NCBI GenBank assembly: GCA_025200525.1
Contig: CM045761.1
Location: forward strand, 40,742,190-40,806,189
Direction: 5' to 3'
DNA from: Camellia lanceoleosa
Lineage: Eukaryota > Streptophyta > Magnoliopsida > Ericales > Theaceae
Length of the DNA: 64,000 bases
The notes below the pieces were generated by a model, which did no database searches, was not told where the DNA came from, and worked only from the letters and a program-made list of their open reading frames with translations. Positions 23,761 through 35,689 of this stretch are shown here, in pieces; the stretch's first letter is position 1; every line of letters begins with the position of its first letter. Made by a program: the position numbers and the translations under genes.

Positions 23761-24165
23761 CCAAAATTCTGGGCAGCAACCATTTGCTCCCAATCACACC
23801 CAACCTGTAACAAACCTGCCCAAAACATCCTATAACTCAAATACAAAGTATTGGAGGACGGAAACAAGATATATACAACTATCAACATCTATGGAACCAA
23901 GTCTGGCTTACACTAATCAATGGAGGGAAAACCAGGGTCGCTATATAAACTCTTTTTCAATTGAAAATATAAAATCTTACAAATTACTAGAGGTGCTCGC
24001 GGTTTGGCAGTTTGGTTGCGGCCAAAGGAATCTCAAATCCCCCATCCATCCAAAACTAGGTGGATTGTAAAAAATAATCCACAACTATCCGCTCGTTATC
24101 GCGCATCCGTTCAAAAATGCGGTGGATTGGTTTGGGTGGATCAGTATATCCGCTGTTCATTCCTA

Positions 24166-24307
24166 GATTTTCACCATATTAGAACCGTTTTAAAAATACC
24201 CAAAAAAAAAAAAAGAAATAAAAAATCCAATATAATATAATATAGTTTTTGTTTTAATCATATGCTAGTAGTTAAAGAAATAGTCTTATCAAAATAGAGG
24301 TATTTAT
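24166..24307. repeat. Tandem duplication, right copy (second part)
   Basis: Continues 21061-21106 beyond the hAT insertion; matches 19918-20074 up to the point where the Mutator-like element entered the left copy. Confidence 0.7.
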
Positions 24308-24446
24308 GTCCATATCAAAAAAATTAACTCTTTGATAATATCATAATTAATTTCTCTTATACATTTATATTTTCCATGCAAGGAGAGGAAGTTAAATATC
24401 ATTTATTACTTTCTTAACATATGTCCTTAGCAAATACAAAAAAAAA

Positions 24447-24549
24447 CTAGAGACTCCAAAAATTCTACCAAATGTCTCACATGGGTGTGAGACCCATACC
24501 CATGTGAGACATTTCGTAAAAACTTTGGTAGAATTTTTGGGGTCTCTAG
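24447..24549. mobile_element. 103-bp foldback MITE
   Basis: Almost the whole element is an inverted repeat: CTAGAGACTCCAAAAATTCT on the left, and the right end read backwards gives CTAGAGACCCCAAAAATTCT. The inner arms carry ATGTCTCACATGGGT. It would form a hairpin over 40 bp long. Confidence 0.8.
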
Positions 24550-24712
24550 CAGTACTCTAGGAGATAAGCGCCCCTCCATACCTCATCTCTCTATACCTCT
24601 CCATACCTTTCTTGTAGGTTTCAATTCGGACTCGTACTAATGATTCGAGCCTTCTATCTCGTAGGCTCCACAATGAAGGCCATCTATGCAAAAAAATTAG
24701 TTTCATTGAACA

Positions 24713-24820
24713 ACTATAAATATAAAAAAAAATCACATTTTATTTAATAAAATATATGGTTTAAATTTAATAATATTTACTATTCATTTTATAAAACAAA
24801 ATGTGATTTATTTTTATATT
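24713..24820. repeat. AT-rich inverted repeat
   Basis: Arms around TATAAAAAAAAATCACATTTT and AAAATGTGATTTATTTTTATA enclose about 60 bp. Probably a small MITE abutting the CACTA-like element. Confidence 0.6.
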
Positions 24821-25395
24821 CACTACAACAAGTTGGGTCTTGAATGAATTTTTTTTTTTTTGTCTCCAAAGAGCTAATTTTGTCATTATAGATATTTGTG
24901 AGGAAATATTTTCCTCACCGGTTTCTTCATTGAATATTTGTCAATAAAAATAGCCGTGAGGAAAAATAATTTCGTTACCAATGAAATTACTTTACTGACA
25001 AATTTTTTTGTCACCAATAAAACAACATTTTGTTGCAAAAAATCCTCATTTTCGTCACTAAATAGTTATTCAGTACCATATTTATAACTTTAGTTGACAA
25101 ATAAATTTGTCACACATGTTGATCATTAATGGGGAAATAATTTCGACACAGTAAGATGTAAAATTGACAAAATTTTTCATCTCCCAAAATGAGACATGGG
25201 TGACGAAATATATTTCGTAGCAAAAATATGTATACGTGACGAAAATTTTAGTCACCAAACTACAAAATCAATGAAAACTTTCATATATAAGCTGCGATAA
25301 ATTTTGTCGCAAAAAATATTTATTAATGACGAATAATCACTTTGTCATAATAACAAGTACAGGTGACGAAAAATTCGTCACTAAACTTGTTGTTC
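24821..25395. mobile_element. CACTA-like non-autonomous element
   Basis: Starts CACTACAACAAGTTGGG; the right end reads GGAACAACAAGTTTAGTGACG on the other strand, so the inner part of the terminal repeat (ACAACAAGTT) is kept but the outermost CACTA is lost. The interior has about ten TTTCGTCACC/GGTGACGAAA words in both orientations, like CACTA subterminal repeats. No coding sequence; no clear 3-bp duplication identified. Confidence 0.6.
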
Positions 25396-28300
25396 CAAAT
25401 TTTATATTTCAATTTAAATTATGATTTCACAAATATCCTTGCTCATATCCCAATAACCTTTTAAATGTACTATGACATCCACTAGTTAGTGTACACCACT
25501 CCACACAAAAAAATTCACTAAACAATTTATATTACAAATCAAAATGTATCCATCCAAAAAATTTAATAATAATCGATTAAGTATAACAAAAAAACCATCA
25601 TAGCAAATCCCAAAATGAAGTAACGTGGAGTCCACAAAAACTAAAAATAAAATCCACACTTAATCCTGATTTGCAACTAGAACTAAGTATCAGTTTAGTA
25701 TAAATAAATAAATAAATAAATAAATTCAACATTTGATATTGATTTGCAAGTATGCTTCTAAACATCATCAAAAAACAATCTCCAAAGAAAATAAATAAGG
25801 AAAATATTAATATATTATCAATTACATCTAAACTCATATTTAAATAATTTTATTTTATTAACCAATTTAGTAGAAATGCATATAACAATCCAAAACTTCA
25901 AAGAGTTGAGGTGATCCTTCATGATAAGCAACACGGATAGTAAAAGATGACAAAAGCTTACAGGAATACCATGTATCACTAGAACTAATGCCAACAAGAA
26001 CCAGAGAGAATCACAGAACATGTTTGACACAAACTAATCAGCCTATGTTTTTTACAGGAGTTAACATTTTTATTTAAATCTAAATATGTTCCTATTTTAG
26101 TTTTAACCTTAACGAGGTAAAAATGTCAAAACACACACATGCGAGCAAACATAAAAGCAAAAACAAATACACATGAATAGATATTGAAATAAAAACACAA
26201 TTAGACCTTCAAACAGTTTGGGTTAATTACATTTTATATGGTTTTGTCCAAAAACTTTTGATCTCCTTCATGTTTAAAAATATACACATAATCCTCTTGA
26301 AATTTGGAGTGAAGTGCAAACGTTGCAAATTCTGGTTAAGTTAACCATGCGTGTACAACACACACTAAATTGAGCTTGTGTGAATCTAAGAAATATATAT
26401 AATGACACTTTTGCCCCTGTTTTAATTTGCTTTTTTCTATTCTTTTCTTCTTCATTCCCTCTCTCTCCTCCTTCTCTTTTCTACAGCAGCAGACCCACTC
26501 TCCCTTTCCCTTTTTCTCACTTCCTCCTACACCTCACATGCCACCACCAACCAATAGCCTTATGGGCCACCATGGCTATTAACCACCTCTAAAACAAAAC
26601 CCAACATCCACTTCCCTAGATACCTAGGTTGGGTGACTTTGCAATCTCGTAGACACAGTCCAATAGGACACCACCATGCATGGCCAAATCCAACCCCAAC
26701 ACCTAGTGGACAAGCACATTTCATCCCTCTCATATTTCTCTCCCTAGCGGGGAAGTAAAATTTAAAACTCATCTCCCTCTAACAGTCTAGAAACAAAAAG
26801 TTCTAAACACTAGTTCTAAAGGCAACGAATCACCTTTAAGTTCTGAACTGTGAAAACTCCAAAAAAAAAAAAAAATGAAAATGAAAATGAAAATGGGATA
26901 GAAAATTTAGGGGAAAATGCTATATAGTTGAGTACGAGACTGAGGAGAGACATTGTCATTTTTAAGGCAGCTAAGCTGAGAACAATTAAGATGTTATTAA
27001 TAGAATCATTATTGATCCATCACTATAGCCAAACTTTATGTTAAGAACAAAATCAATTACTAACAATTAACAATAGACTACTTAAATTAGTACTGAGGAA
27101 AAAAATAACTGCAAATAAATTAATCCCTCACGGCAAGAGAAGCTGTGTAGGTGTCATATGAGAGGAGGGAGATGAATGATATAAGAAAGGCAATGGGACA
27201 AGAAAGGGAAGAAGGAGAAGAAAAACAAAAGAAAAGAGTCCCATCTAACACTCTATTGTTGACCTTGAACTATGTTTTCTGAAGAATTAAACAAAAATCA
27301 AGTTGGATTTTCTTCAGTTAGAGTCTACAAGTCAATGGTTAACATTCAACATATGTTGTGATATGATGTTCCCCATGACAACAAAACAATGTGCAATAAG
27401 TATATGCATTCAATAATCCAACACTTTATTGTCCATTTGGAGGTATTGACATCAACTTAAACAACCAAAATGTCCAGAAGGATCCCATTGACATCAACTT
27501 AAATAACTACAATGTCCAGAAGGACATCAACAAACCAATGTGCAATAAGTATATGCTAAGTGATTTCTATTAATATGAAATAGGACTAGACCATAGTAGG
27601 TATGCTAAATGATTTCTATTAATGTGATCTATCTTCCACATATACAACAAAGCAATGTTCAATGCTTAGATGCCAATGGGAAGGTAAGATCTATGACAAT
27701 CTAGTTTCTTGTATTTTGCATCCTATAATTTTGGTTTTTTAATTTTTTTTTTTAAAAGAAAAAGACTAACTAGATTGTTGTGCTTGCGTACCTTCTTTGT
27801 TTACCTTATGATTTGCATGATGTCTCTAATTTGCATGGGTTGTATAAAGTCTAATAACCACCCAAATGCAAATAAAATCTTATTCATGTCTATAATTACA
27901 AACATTTGTCCTCAAATTGTCTTTTATTCTATTAGTTAGCAATATCATATCATACAAAAAACAACTAACAGAAAAACACTAATGGGTTATCTCTACTTAG
28001 AAGAATCTTGTGGTGCTCAATCACAATCGAAGTCCTTAACATTGGCTAGGATTTCCATTTCAGCTTTTAACAACTGGCCATTATAGTTATCAAGTCTAAG
28101 GTATGTCCTTCCAAAAGCTAAAATGCAGAGGGTTGGAGTCAATAAATATGACACGTTGATTATAAAAATAATAATAATAGAATGCACTGCACTGTAGCAT
28201 CAAGTACAAGTGTACTCAATATTTTCTTCAATGATGCCAAGATAATAAGAGAGGTTGTGCAAGAGTCGAATACCTATTTTATGAAAATTGTTTCATGATC

Positions 28301-28796
28301 ACAAAAACAGTGGGATAAAACGAAGACAGCAATATGAAAAATATGTGGCACAAGGTTTATGAAGACTTTTCCAGAAAATTTCCCCCTAATAGCCCATTTT
28401 TAGGAATTTCATCTCAATATTATTTAATGTTTACACAAATTTTGATTCCTAGAGAAATGAAAACAATTGGGTTTTAAAACTTTTGGTTGTTTCCATTGTC
28501 AAAAACTAAAGAAATGAAAACAGAAAACAACGAAAAACATGCCAAACAGGCCTTTATAGACCAGGGTAAATTTCCCAATATTCAGCTCAAAACTTGCTTC
28601 CCATTTGCTTCTATAAAACTATGTTGCTCCACAAATACACTTTCTTCTTGGGCTATGCATTCACTAATGTCCAAACTGAGACTTGAGGCATGCACTCTCA
28701 CTTCGAATATCGTAAAATATATTAATTAAGCTATTATAGCTAGTGGTGTGACAACTCTTATAATTTGCTTCTTAAATGCTTCTAACACTTGGGCAG
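25396..28796. other. AT-rich intergenic DNA, no gene seen
   Basis: No coding region, RNA gene or complete transposon recognised. GGGTTAATTACATTTTATATGG at 26220 resembles a Mutator-like terminus but no partner was found. 27440-27620 has two short direct duplications (ATTGACATCAACTTAAA and TGATTTCTATTAAT). Confidence 0.5.
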
Positions 28797-28944
28797 TGTT
28801 TGGTTGGGAGCATTGAGAAGGGATTTGAAAAGGGAAATGGAAAAGATAGGTGAAATACGAATAAAATATAATTATATTTCATATAGTTTCACACACCTTT
28901 TCCTTTTCCTTTTCTATTTCCAAATCTTCCAACCAAACAAAACC
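28797..28944. mobile_element. MITE with GTTTGGTTGG inverted repeats
   Basis: GTGTTTGGTTGGGAGCATTG at the left and, reversed, GTTTTGTTTGGTTGGAAGAT at the right; inner arms AAAAGGGAAATGG and complement. 148 bp, AT-rich centre. Possibly Tourist/PIF-like; TSD not certain. Confidence 0.65.
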
Positions 28945-29604
28945 TTAGAAATATTGTCATTCTTATTCACTTCTTGAACAACCACCAATGACTTACTAAA
29001 TTCACTGCTCCCCACTATTCCCAAAGCATTTCCTCTCTTTTCCTAGAAAGCTCTAGAGACTTTTAAGCCCCACATACAAATTTCATGTAACTTCAACCAA
29101 TTTTGAACTAGTCCAAAATACTCCCAAAACACTCGTATAGAAATAGATTGATCACACGAAAAAAAAAGGAGTCACCTGCAAAGTTTTGCAGACCTTGATA
29201 AGTGCTATGTCATTGGGAAATTTTGTTTTTCGCATGAAAGAAAATGTTGCCTGCAGACACTTCAACTTCTATGTCACCATTATGAGAATAGAATTTCATT
29301 TGGCAGCCCATGAATTATTCAAACATTAGAAAACTGTAGCATGTGTTCGTTATCCAGTAGAACAACTTGTTGGAATTTTTTTTGGTTTTTATGGGCTTAT
29401 TTTGGGATGGAACCAAAGAGGTGATGTGTTCTTGGCCACATGACAAGTCATACAATGAAGACGGTTCTTCAAAACCATTTATGAGTGAATGAGAAGTTGA
29501 CGTCGTTTTCAGGTTCATGGAATGGACAATTAAAGAAGTAAAATGTGGGTTTCCTTGAATTGGTTACCCCACATTGGAAACTTAAGAGAACTTATGTGTG
29601 TATA
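28945..29604. other. Non-coding flank of element 2
   Basis: Nothing recognisable. It ends at the outer terminus of the 3' LTR; the 5 bp there are GTATA, the presumed target site, but the matching copy at the 5' end is lost. Confidence 0.5.
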
Positions 29605-29865
29605 TGTAGCTTGACCTTTTTGTTCCCCATTTTGGAAGGTTTAAAAGAAAGCCTTATAGTTCGAACTCCCACAGTTCTGAATCTAATCTTACAAGTGCAA
29701 TGTGAAATTGATAAAAAACAAAGAGTCCAAATCCGGCAAATCTTTTAAAAAATCAATTTTGAATCAAAAATGCCAAAATTGGACTACTTTGCTAGATATA
29801 GAGTTGCCACCTAAATATTTTTATTTTTGGGGAAATTTAGGAAACCCATGACTCGTGCCAAATGC

Positions 29866-29871
29866 TACGTG
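29866..29871 (-). promoter_or_regulatory. Decayed G-box in LTR
   Basis: TACGTG where other LTR copies have CACGTG, 261 bp from the LTR 3' end. Confidence 0.3.
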
Positions 29872-31039
29872 TCTATTATTACCAAAGTTGCCTCAGCTCA
29901 GGAACTTGGGTACGAGAGGGGACGGTCATGAATTGAGCACCCCCGCTCGCCCGATCAAAGATCGGCCTCTACTAATCATGATATGCTTTTTATCAACATT
30001 ATGTGCCCTTGTTCAAGTTATTAGGCTAGTTTTACCATGTGATGCGCACAAACAAGTATAGACTAGTTTCTCAAGTTGGAAACAATTCAATTTCATGTTT
30101 GTTTTGTGAAAAGAGTTTGAATTTGCCACCTCAAGTGGGCTTAAAGTTTGCGAATTTGCCACTCAACAAAGTGGGCTTAAAACATACATTCGTTGAATCG
30201 TTCCAATTCAAGTAACAAACCTTCATCCACAAGCATTCAAGCAGTTTAACGAGTATGCATTTAGCCTCATGGCAAGCATACTAGTTATGGCAATCACTCA
30301 CACTCATGCAAGTATGCTAAAGTACTAAAAACTCACCTAGTACTCCAAGCTAAGAAGATAAAACAAACGAGTTAGAAAAATATGCATGATTCCTAACTAT
30401 ATAAGATGTCTAATGCAACACATGCAATATGCAATTAAATAGGCTCGGCTATTAATATGGCATATGAATTAATTCAAGACATGTGGTTAAATACGTATTC
30501 AACGAAGTAATTGAAATGACAATGCAGTTTGAATGATACGCCGAGCCTCGGCGTATGCAAGACAAGATGAACGGATGTGAGCATAAGGTATACCAATTGA
30601 AATATGTTCCTAATCTAACCATCAAAAGCGATTAAATAAAAGGGAGAAAGACGTGGGGTTGGAAGACATACACATTATTACACTTCGCTCTCACGAAGGA
30701 GAGTCCGAATGAATAAAAGCTAAGCTAATTAGCAACTAATTAAACTAATTAAGCTAATTATTACAAATCGAAATAAATAACTAGCTAAACTAATTAACTA
30801 ATTATTACAACAACAAATGAACTAACTAGTTAACTAACTGATTAAATAATTACAAAACAATTGCAACCAATAATTAAGTTAAGTAACTAGACTAAGCTAA
30901 TTAGCTGCTCTGCCTCGGGAAATGAAAGATATGCATGCGCATGCCCGGTTTTTGCCCAAAAAGACCTCCGTTTTGCTCTTGAAAGCCTCTGTTTGCAGAG
31001 TTGAACACTTCTAGAACCATTTTGCTCCACCTTACCAAT

Positions 31040-31190
31040 ATTCTGCTGAGGTTTGCATCAGTGGCCAGCCGGCCACTGATAAAGACTACTGGCCACCTGC
31101 CGGCCATGGAAGTGGCCTATCGGCCATCAATGGTGCTTTGCTAGCCACCTGCAGGCCATGGATAGTGGCCGGTCGGCCACTGATGCACTG
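31040..31190. repeat. GGCCGGC cluster in LTR-B (3' side)
   Basis: CAGTGGCCAGCCGGCCACTG, GGCCACCTGCCGGCCATGG, GGCCGGTCGGCCACTG and similar words, several self-complementary. Counterpart of 1105-1210. Confidence 0.7.
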
Positions 31191-33017
31191 GTTCAACTTG
31201 TTGCAATAGGGAACAAACAAAGCAAAAAGAGGGTATTCTCACAAATTGTTTGCACAACTCACCCCTCTTTTTCATGTATAAATCCAAGGAAATGTGAACT
31301 TAAGCCACGAACCACCAACTCAAGCAATTTCATTGCATGATGGCTTGTAATTCAAGATGTGCACGTTCAATAAATGCAAAATGAGACACAAACCTCCTCC
31401 CTTTCATGAAAAATCAAGGGAATAAGTTGACCTTGGAGACTTAGATCATTTCATCTCTAGGAAGTATGAAATGGTCCAAGTTCCATGTGTTCAATTAACG
31501 TCCGATTGAACACATTGAGTTATTATCTTGCTCATCTTTTAGTCCTAAGTTTTAATTACTCTTTTTACTTTACCAACCATTCTTTAGTTTGATTAAGTCC
31601 AAAGGTGAATTAAAGTCCTCTAATGGAAAAAGAGCTCAAAACACAAGTTGCTTTAGGTATGAAAGAAGTATCATACCGTTGGTAATGAACCCCCTAAAGG
31701 ATTAAATCATTAAGTATGAAACCTCAATTTCACACTTAGGCAAACAAGGGACTTGAAACCACTTTAAAAGTAAAATTAAAAGCCAAGAAAGGAGGGAGGT
31801 TGCAGAGATGATTAGTGCTGAAATTAAGTGTGAAAAGCACCAAAAACATATAATCAACTCAAACAAGTGGTGTCTAAAGGCCTAAAACACTAAGCTTGTG
31901 AGGATTATTACATTACAATTATGCAATACAAGACTCAAATGCAATAACCAACCCAAAACAAAGTTAAAATAGCCCAAAATAGGGCCTAAAGCATGTTGGA
32001 ATAAAGCTACCACAAGCTAGAAAATTAAGCTAAAGTATGACACCAACTAGGCTAGCAAACAAGACACAAGGAGGGGAGGCTAACCCCTTCAAATTTGAAC
32101 TTCAAAACATGATTTTCACCATTGAAAAAGCTCTGAAAATCAAGGTTTAAAGGCCCAAAAAAAGATGGTTTGAAAATGGAAAACAAAGGTGCAAAAGCTT
32201 TTTAAACAAGGAATAAAGAGGGATGAACCACCCCCTAACCTTAAATGGCCAAAAACACTAATTTCAGCCCATAAAAATAGGTTTTTTTTTACAGCTCAAA
32301 AACAGCCTAAAACAATAAAAAAAAAGAGGATAGGAACACAAGTATGTAAAGCAAGCCTGCAAAGCTAGTATTATACATCTTAAAGAGAAGAGTGATTCCA
32401 AGCAACAATTTCAAGCAAATACCACTTTCTAAAGCTCAAACCAAGCCCAAGAACACCCCAGCTCAGATATGAGAGGATTTGGTTAAGGGTGTATAGGCAA
32501 GTAGGGGTGTCCGCGGTTCGGTTTGGGACAGTTTGCGGTTCGGTTTGGACCCGCCCGCATCTATGCGGTTTGGGAAAAAGTCAACCCGTAACCGCCCGCA
32601 ATGCGGTTTGCGGTTTGTGCAGATAGGGTTCGCGGATGTGCGGGCGGTTGCGGGCGGTTTGAACTTTATTTTAAAAAGTTTATTTTTAAACCTTTTTTTT
32701 GCTCCCATTTTGTCAATCTTTATTTTGGACCTTTTTCCTCATTTTCTAAAATGCTCAAACATCAATAATATTACAGAAATAACAATATGTAAACAATATG
32801 TTATTGAAGTTGAATCTGTAATGTAATCTGTTATTTTAAACCTTTTTTTCCCTCCCTTGTCGGGGTCCCCAAAACTTTCATAAGAATCAAATAAATTGTT
32901 TGAACAATGAAAAATGCAGCAGACATCACGCTATCATGAAAACAAGCCCAGCAAGACCCAACACTACTACACATACACCCAAAAAACATTAACCCATAAT
33001 TTTTCCTTTGCCGGACA

Positions 33018-33040
33018 ACAACACACACACACACACACAC
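33018..33040. repeat. (AC)n microsatellite with poly(A)
   Basis: About 11 AC units followed by an A-rich tract. Confidence 0.95.
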
Positions 33041-33714
33041 AAAAAAAAAAAAAAGAAGAAGAAGGAAAAGAAAGAGAGAAATTCTTTAGGTAATTAGCAA
33101 GTGGATGAACAGGTTTAGGTAAGGTTTAAAAAATAATCAGAATTGAAACTTTAGCTGCATCCTGAAACAAACATTCAGTAATTGAAACTTTTGCACTTCC
33201 AAAGTCGCATAATTTCACTTGGTGGGTGTGTGGGTTAACCTGCGAAAGAAGAAGCACTGAGTTTTAGTAATTGTCAAGTTTCTACTACAACTTCACATAT
33301 TATATTTTTTATCATATAACAAGCTGTATATCCTCTAATTGTAGGCCAATGAAGTCTTTGCCGGAGAGGAAACAAAAAAGGAAGTTTTTCAAATTTAGAA
33401 AACCATAGTTTGCAAAAAAATCTACCCAACCTGATAAGGAGGATTCAAAATTTATAATTAAAATAAAAAATAAAAAAATGCAAAGAAGCAGTCCCATGTG
33501 TTTCCCACATAAATTCCCTCATTTACACCTTTTTTCTTAACCCACTCTGCATCAATATTCATCCAACCAAAAGTTTTACACTCCACAACTGATGAGCCCC
33601 TCTAATAGAACCACTACCAAGCCCAAGCTAACATGATTCTCACATTTTTCATCAACCCACCATAAATAGATCTGAAGCATTACCCCCCTTATTCATAACT
33701 GATTCAAAACCCCT

Positions 33715-33960
33715 CTATTCATAACTGATTCAAAACATATTCAAATATCAAAACAGATTCATAACAGATTCAAATATCAAAATAGATTCAAATATCAAAA
33801 TAGATTTATAACAAATTCAAAACAGATTCAAATATCAAAACAAATTCATAACAGATTCAAACATCAAAGCACTCAACTATTTGAGTGACATGAAAAACAA
33901 AATAACAGATTCAAACACTCAGATTCAAGTATCAAAACACTCATATCAAGATATCAACAT
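33715..33960. repeat. Degenerate ATTCAAATATCAAAACAG repeats
   Basis: About ten irregular copies of CAGATTCAAATATCAAAA with CATAACAGATT spacers. Confidence 0.8.
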
Positions 33961-34124
33961 AATTTCCCCCAAGTATCAAAACAGAGAGACGATTACCTAA
34001 TCTTGGAAAGGTTGATCTTGCGAAGGTTGATCTTGAGAGTTGCAGAAGATTGAGGACAAAATCTTGATAAAGGATTGAGGACACAAACATATCTGACATA
34101 AAAAAGAAAATTTAGAGATCGGGA

Positions 34125-34125
34125 A

Positions 34126-34159
<34 letters not shown>

Positions 34160-34430
34160 AAAGCATACCAGAGAGTTGCCGGAGAGAGAGTGAGCGTCGA
34201 TCGGTGGAAATCAGTGACCACCGTCGCCATCGCCACAGAGAGAGAGATGGAAGAATGAGATGTCGATCGATGGAAATCAGTGGACGCCATCGCCATCGCC
34301 ACAGAGAAAGAGAGATGGAAGAACGAGACGTCGATCGGTGGAAATTAGTGGTTGCCGTCGCCATCACCACAGAGAGAGAGATAGAAGAACGAGAGAGAGA
34401 GAGAGAAAGAGAGAGAGATGAGATAGAGAG
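34125..34430. repeat. (GA)n tracts and a roughly 60-bp minisatellite
   Basis: Three copies of a unit with GTCGATCGRTGGAAATCAGTG, CCGTCGCCATCGCCACAGAG and GATGGAAGAA between (GA)n tracts at 34128-34155 and 34388-34420. Open frames of about 100 codons on both strands come from this periodicity. Confidence 0.85.
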
Positions 34431-34818
34431 AGCTGCTTCTGTAGTGTATTTGATGATATTAGGTTTAGGGTTTTGTTTGGTTAGGCAACAAAAATAATGA
34501 ACGGTCCAGATTTTTAGGGAAAAAAAAAAAAAGAAAAAAATTATTCTGTGCGGGCGGGTTGTGGCGGGTGCGGTTCAAACCCGCAACCCGAAAATTTGTA
34601 ATATTCCAAACTGCACCCGACCCTAATGTGTTTGCGAAACCGCCCATAACTGTGCGAGTAGGGTCGGGTAGGGCGGGTTGTGCGGGTCGGATAACCCTAT
34701 GCCCACCCCTATAGGCAAGAGTGTAGGAATTGTTGGCAAAAGTGTAGAAAATTTGTAGAGAGAGAGGAAAATTTGGAGTCTAAAATTTTTCTAACCCCAA
34801 AACATGAGAGAGGGGGTC

Positions 34819-34829
34819 CATATATATAG
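34819..34829 (-). promoter_or_regulatory. TATA box of family-B LTR
   Basis: The minus strand reads TTTTCTATATATATGGACCC about 415 bp from the LTR start. Transcription would begin about 30 bp further, near 34790. Confidence 0.5.
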
Positions 34830-34924
34830 AAAACATGAAATCTATACAAGGGGATCTAGCCCTCCACGTGTGGGCAGATGCATGCATCTGTGCAAATAGT
34901 TGGTATAAAATATCTGTAGAAAAC

Positions 34925-35055
34925 ATTAGTGGCTAGCTGGCCATTAGTGATGGCTGGTAAGGCATCATTGATGGCCGGCAAAGCACATCAATGGCCGACG
35001 GACAAGAAATGATAGCTGATAGCCTCCAAGGATGGCCGGTAGGCCACCAGAGATT
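34925..35055. repeat. GGCCGGC cluster in LTR-B (U3)
   Basis: GTGGCTAGCTGGCCATTAG, GATGGCCGGCAAAGCA, GGATGGCCGGTAGGCCACC. Lies between LTR start and TATA box. Confidence 0.65.
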
Positions 35056-35238
35056 ACAGGATGGAAAGACTAAGGCATGGTTCAAAAATGAAACAAAATG
35101 GATGCAAGGTTTTAAAGGTTCAAAGTTGTGGCGTTCTGTTGAGGACTTTGAGTGCTTGGTGAGCAAAAAGACTCATCATCGGATGTACCTGCAAGAACAT
35201 CCAAGTCTTGAAGAGCCGTCGAAAATAAGGTGTCTACA

Positions 35239-35251
35239 ATTGCCCCTCTTT
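35239..35251 (-). other. Polypurine tract
   Basis: The minus strand reads AAAGAGGGGCAAT immediately before TGTAGACACC. This is the plus-strand priming site expected next to a 3' LTR. Confidence 0.7.
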
Positions 35252-35689
35252 GACAGAACTCGGAGTCATAAAATGACATGAGTGAATGTTAAAGCCCAGA
35301 GACGACCTATTTTGACAAGGTCGAAAGACTTGGACAAACAGTCAAAACAGAAATAAACGGTTAAGCCTGCAGGCTGCTTATATATCCCTTTGCAAGGAAT
35401 CAAACCAGTGTAGTTCTGGGGCAAAATGCAAATGATATGCATGATACAAGAACATAACTTATGATCATGCAATGAGGTTATACAATGAAACATTACAAAT
35501 GCAAATGTTATGCAAAGAAAATGCCACATAATTGAAACAAGGTACAACTACTCCAATCACGAAAATAAGAAAGAAGTAAATAAATAAACAAACATGCCAC
35601 GGGTGGGAATCACGTGCCAAACAATATTTCATGCAGAAAGGATGTAAGAAAATTATGCAGGCTTAACTACGCGTCACGTAGGAAAGGCA

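Larger units (their letters stand above)
21753..23945 (-). mobile_element. Nested solo LTR, Tekay/Del-like
   Basis: Flanked by a perfect TAAAC duplication (21748-21752 and 23946-23950). Left terminus TGTAATGCCCTC; read from the right it starts TATAGCGACCCTGG, a TG-to-TA change at the terminus. It shares with 6688-10056 a short tandem array, a block around GGGTGAGCCACAGCCTAGTA, and a CGCTCGAGCG cluster. No coding sequence. Confidence 0.75.
21107..24165. mobile_element. hAT-type element with nested solo LTR
   Basis: Left end TAGGGGTGGGTGCGGATCGG, right end reading TAGGAATGAACAGCGGAT on the other strand, with subterminal ATCCGC/GCGGAT repeats. A perfect 8-bp duplication GATTTTCA lies at 21099-21106 and 24166-24173. 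Without the nested LTR the element is about 860 bp. No transposase sequence is recognisable, so it is non-autonomous. Confidence 0.85.
32502..34711. mobile_element. hAT-type element in the 3' LTR of element 2
   Basis: Left end TAGGGGTGTCCGCGGTTCGG, right end (reverse) TAGGGGTGGGCATAGGG, with subterminal GCGGGCGG/CCCGCCCG repeats. A perfect 8-bp duplication TAGGCAAG lies at 32494-32501 and 34712-34719. 2210 bp, no transposase; interior filled with simple repeats (33018, 33715-33960, 34125-34430). Confidence 0.9.
29605..35238 (-). mobile_element. 3' LTR (family B) of element 2
   Basis: Starts on the minus strand TGTAGACACCTTATTTTCGACG (35238 downward) and ends AGCTACA (29605). It borders a polypurine tract, not a duplicated target, so it is a 3' LTR and not a solo LTR. 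It carries a hAT element (32502-34711); without it the length is about 3.4 kb. U3 up to the TATA box is about 420 bp. Confidence 0.85.

Noticed and set aside
26220..26340. Mutator-like terminus GGGTTAATTACATTTTA
   Set aside because: No inverted partner or target duplication found nearby, so not listed as an element.
25396..28796. Short open frames of 60-80 codons as host genes
   Set aside because: AT-rich, no conserved blocks, no splice or codon pattern; expected by chance.
34204..34497. Arginine/glutamate-rich frames on both strands
   Set aside because: They follow the 60-bp minisatellite and (GA)n tracts.
29605..35238. Solo-LTR reading of this LTR
   Set aside because: A polypurine tract adjoins its start and the two flanks (GTATA / ATTGC) do not match, so it is a 3' LTR.
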